A DNA stretch of 8,814 nucleotides, taken from positions 1 to 8,814 of the forward strand of contig CAYQLH010000038.1 in NCBI GenBank assembly GCA_964418385.1. Reading direction: 5' to 3'. Under the pieces are notes generated by a model that had not been told where the DNA came from, searched no databases, and saw nothing but the letters and a program-made list of their open reading frames with translations. The first letter of the stretch is position 1; each line of letters opens with the position of its first letter. This stretch comes from RGIG2560 sp964418385 (GTDB lineage: Bacteria; Patescibacteriota; Microgenomatia; UBA1400; PJMF01). Below, in pieces: positions 7,492 through 8,814 of the stretch. The translations under genes were made by a program, and so were the position numbers.

Positions 7492-7520
7492 ATTATAGCA
7501 TGCTCGCGCCTTGTACACAA
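7492..7520 (-). promoter_or_regulatory. Promoter of the giant secreted-protein gene
   Basis: Minus strand: TTGTGT (7520-7515), a 17-bp spacer ending in TGC, then a perfect TATAAT (7497-7492). Transcription should start near 7485, leaving a leader of about 14 nt with AAGG placed 5 nt before the ATG. The -35 is embedded in the imperfect dyad TTGTACACAA (7511-7520), a possible operator. Confidence 0.75.
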
Positions 7521-7548
7521 GCAGCAATATCCGCCGGCAGGCTATTAC

Positions 7549-7609
7549 ATTTTGCAGCAAATTCACACTACTTACGCCTGGAAAATTGTAATGCTACACG
7601 TGCAGCACT
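7549..7609 (-). repeat. 61-bp intergenic repeat, copy B
   Basis: Same layout and spacing as copy A, but more diverged. The first dyad reads ATTTTGC-A-GCAAATT (7549-7563): where the other copies have T paired with A next to the centre, this one has C paired with G, a change on both arms that keeps the dyad. ACGCCTGGAAAA (7574-7585) and the CACGTG hairpin (7590-7609) are retained. It sits just upstream of the promoter of the giant gene. Confidence 0.8.
7582..7609 (-). terminator. Terminator-like hairpin in repeat copy B
   Basis: Minus-strand RNA: AGUGCU-G-CACGUG-U-AGCAUU, the same hairpin as copy A, then ACAA and four U. The U-tract is shorter and further from the stem than in copies A and C, so it may act only as a backup to copy C. 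Confidence 0.45.
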
Positions 7610-7653
7610 AGCTCACACGTCATCCACCAGGCATGCAAAAAACACCAGCGGTC

Positions 7654-7714
7654 AATTTGTTACAAATTCTCGCCACTCACGCCTGGAAAAACGCAATGCT
7701 ACACGTGCAGCATT
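7654..7714 (-). repeat. 61-bp intergenic repeat, copy C
   Basis: Dyad AATTTGT-T-ACAAATT (7654-7668), variable stretch, CACGCCTGGAAAAA (7678-7691), hairpin AATGCTACACGTGCAGCATT (7695-7714). It is closest in sequence to copy A, although it lies 105 bp from copy B and 6 kb from copy A. It follows the stop codon of the small membrane-protein gene by 17 bp. Confidence 0.85.
7687..7714 (-). terminator. Intrinsic terminator of the small membrane-protein gene (repeat copy C)
   Basis: Minus-strand RNA: AAUGCU-G-CACGUG-U-AGCAUU, a stem of 6 Watson-Crick pairs, one G-U and one C-G with loop ACGU, then GCG and five U. Its place 17 nt after the stop codon is right for a terminator. Confidence 0.75.
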
Positions 7715-7731
7715 TATTTAGCAGACTAAAT

Positions 7732-8151
7732 TTATTGAATTATTTTCCAACCCGCCAAACTCGCCGCCACTGGCACCGTAGGAATATTAAACTCTGTCAT
7801 CGCGTCGCGACTGATTTCCATCACCGTGGACTCGTTGGTGTCGTAAATTTCGCACACCAAGGTGGTCTGGTAATTAAAAGTGTCATTTTCCCAAGTACCA
7901 CCACGAGTGGGATAAATCGTAAAACCGGTCACTCGACCCTTCAAAATCCGTTCAAAACGGTGAATGTAATCGTCGGTATCAGTGACATCATTGGGAATCA
8001 CCACGTAAAGCTTGTACGCCACTTGAGCGTTACTCAGAGCCATCAGTGTTGGCGAATTACTGCTTTTCACCGCCCAAAAAATGCTCACGCACAAGCTCAA
8101 AGCGGCCAGTGCGCACGCTACCAATGATATGATTCGATCTGTCTTTTGCAT
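7732..8151 (-). CDS. Small single-pass membrane protein, function unknown (139 aa)
   Basis: Residues 8-28 are a clear hydrophobic segment after a short charged N-terminus (MQKTDR), so the protein is probably an N-in, C-out single-pass membrane protein; the cysteine at 21 lacks a proper lipobox. The ~110-residue soluble part alternates predicted strands and helices: a strand 'YKLYVVIP', an acidic helix 'DTDDYIHRFERILK', then 'VTGFTIYPTRGGTW' and a strand 'TTLVCEIYD'. The G-F-T-x-Y-x(4)-G-x-W pattern recalls small ferredoxin-like domains such as DUF3574, but this is weak. The ATG at 8151 is preceded by AAGG 3-4 nt upstream. It has its own promoter and ends in repeat copy C, between two genes that share its -35 octamer. 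Confidence 0.8.
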   Translation of the reverse strand: MQKTDRIISLVACALAALSLCVSIFWAVKSSNSPTLMALSNAQVAYKLYVVIPNDVTDTDDYIHRFERILKGRVTGFTIYPTRGGTWENDTFNYQTTLVCEIYDTNESTVMEISRDAMTEFNIPTVPVAASLAGWKIIQ

Positions 8152-8158
8152 ACACCTT

Positions 8159-8187
8159 ATTTTATCACCAAATCAGAGAAAACACAA
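8159..8187 (-). promoter_or_regulatory. Promoter of the small membrane-protein gene
   Basis: Minus strand: TTGTGT (8187-8182), 17-bp spacer ending in TGA, then TAAAAT (8164-8159). The -35 is within GCTTGTGT, identical to that of the giant gene. The start point would fall near 8152, almost on the ATG at 8151, so the mRNA may be leaderless and the AAGG just upstream unused, unless the real start lies further up. Confidence 0.6.
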
Positions 8188-8234
8188 GCGTTTTGTCCGC
8201 GATCTTTACTCCTGGTGTGCAAGCGACTGACACT

Positions 8235-8660
8235 TTACGCAACCTGCTGCTGTGTGCCCCAATGCTGATCTTTCCAGTGCAACCATTCTTCTTTGCCACG
8301 GTGCCTGGTGGGCTCATTGAGATACAAAGCGCAAATATTCACTATCTCGTCTGATTCGGCATCGGCGCCGTGCAAAGACAGCATGGTCGCCAATTGTAAA
8401 AATGCCCTTCGGATTTCTTCTCTTTGTGTCTCTAAATCATCTTCCGCCTGGTTTTCAGTTAAATTCGCCATTTGTTCCATGCCGACCTTCTCCAGGACAC
8501 TGTCCACTCTATCAATGTACATGCCCGCCAACATTGCCAGTTTGACTTCCATGCTTTCTGGATTTTTAGCTGCGTTCACAGGCATTGATGCCACATTTTC
8601 AGGGTTCGCAGAAAAAGATTCCGTAACTTCATTTGGCAACGGTATTTCCGACATGACCAC
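8235..8660 (-). CDS. Small acidic helical protein, function unknown (141 aa)
   Basis: No family recognised. There is no signal peptide and no membrane segment, so it is probably cytosolic. The first ~35 residues are low-complexity (Pro, Asn, Glu, Ser, Ala) and likely disordered. Residues ~37-100 are amphipathic helices ('VKLAMLAGMYIDRVDSVLEKVG', then 'ETQREEIRRAFLQLATMLSLHG'), followed by an acidic stretch and a Trp/His-rich end ('WLHWKDQHWG'). The GTG at 8660 is preferred because AAAGGA ends 8 nt before it; the ATG two codons later (8654) is possible but 14 nt away. No terminator is visible in the 83 bp before the next gene, so it may be partly co-transcribed with the membrane-protein gene. 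Confidence 0.7.
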   Translation of the reverse strand: MVMSEIPLPNEVTESFSANPENVASMPVNAAKNPESMEVKLAMLAGMYIDRVDSVLEKVGMEQMANLTENQAEDDLETQREEIRRAFLQLATMLSLHGADAESDEIVNICALYLNEPTRHRGKEEWLHWKDQHWGTQQQVA

Positions 8661-8680
8661 TTTCTATTTCCTTTATCATC

Positions 8681-8708
8681 ATTTTAGCACAAATTCCAAA
8701 CAACGCAA
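8681..8708 (-). promoter_or_regulatory. Promoter of the small acidic-protein gene
   Basis: Minus strand: TTGCGT (8708-8703), 16-bp spacer ending in TGC, then TAAAAT (8686-8681). The -35 lies in GCTTGCGT, one base different from the octamer of the next two genes. Expected start near 8674, right at the AAAGGA ribosome site. Confidence 0.6.
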
Positions 8709-8742
8709 GCGCACGGTATAGGCACGCGCACAAATATCTCGT

Positions 8743-8769
8743 TTGCGTTTTTGTTTTGCGTGGTATAAT
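8743..8769 (+). promoter_or_regulatory. Promoter at right edge for a gene outside the window
   Basis: TGG-TATAAT (8761-8769) is an extended, perfect -10. A TTGCGT (8743-8748) lies 15 bp upstream, slightly close. The start would be near 8776. A purine-rich AAAGGGGAAA (8796-8805) could be the ribosome site of a gene starting after 8814. The only ATG seen (8793) opens a five-codon frame. It is divergent from the acidic-protein gene. Confidence 0.6.
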
Positions 8770-8814
8770 AGCCCGTGAGATCACCAATTAGTATGAAAGG
8801 GGAAATCTAAGTAG

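Noticed and set aside
7549..7714. CRISPR array or integron attC sites
   Set aside because: Only two adjacent copies, at a 105-bp period and with diverged flanks, and no cas genes. The attC core boxes (RYYYAAC/GTTRRRY) in the required order are absent and no integrase is near.
7464..7721. Plus-strand frames here and at 1518-1721 that share a 'NATRAA' peptide
   Set aside because: The shared peptide is just the translated 61-bp repeat. The frames have no ribosome site and run into neighbouring genes.

Overview
The window looks like part of a bacterial chromosome, most likely from the Candidate Phyla Radiation (Patescibacteria). That is an inference. It rests on a lone ruvB without ruvA beside it, single genes each with its own promoter, an enormous cysteine-rich secreted protein, and a C-terminal domain in that protein ending in a YARPDF...AP...EVA pattern that I recall from surface proteins of that group. 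All complete genes stop with TAA and secA with TAG, and nothing demands a non-standard code.

Layout, left to right. (1) The 3' end of secA (+), with an unusually long linker before the zinc-binding SEC-C tail. (2) A 153-bp gap with a possible hairpin terminator and an extended -10 promoter. (3) A HAD phosphatase (+) whose four motifs and overall order resemble the UMPH-1 pyrimidine 5'-nucleotidases, closed by a clear intrinsic terminator. (4) A 203-bp gap with repeat copy A and an AT-rich inverted repeat. (5) ruvB (-), driven by a near-consensus promoter placed so that the mRNA should be leaderless. (6) A 1528-aa secreted protein (-) with about 74 cysteines, filling over half the window. (7) A 260-bp gap with repeat copies B and C and the promoter of the giant gene. 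(8) A small single-pass membrane protein (-). (9) A small acidic helical protein of unknown function (-). (10) A promoter on the + strand for a gene that lies beyond the right edge.

The genes fall into a housekeeping left part (secretion ATPase, nucleotide phosphatase, Holliday-junction motor) and an accessory right part (giant secreted protein, membrane protein, cytosolic protein). The three accessory genes share an unusual -35 octamer, GCTTGyGT, 16-17 bp before an extended -10, which suggests common control. SecA is the general export motor that a signal-peptide protein such as the giant one would use, but its closeness here need not mean anything.

The most interesting non-coding feature is a 61-bp repeat present three times, always in the same orientation and only between genes. 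Read on the minus strand it is a hairpin around CACGTG, then a U-tract, then a conserved CCAGGCGT, then, at a fixed distance, a second dyad (AATTTGTnACAAATT). It looks like a dispersed intrinsic terminator, with sequence conservation beyond what termination needs.
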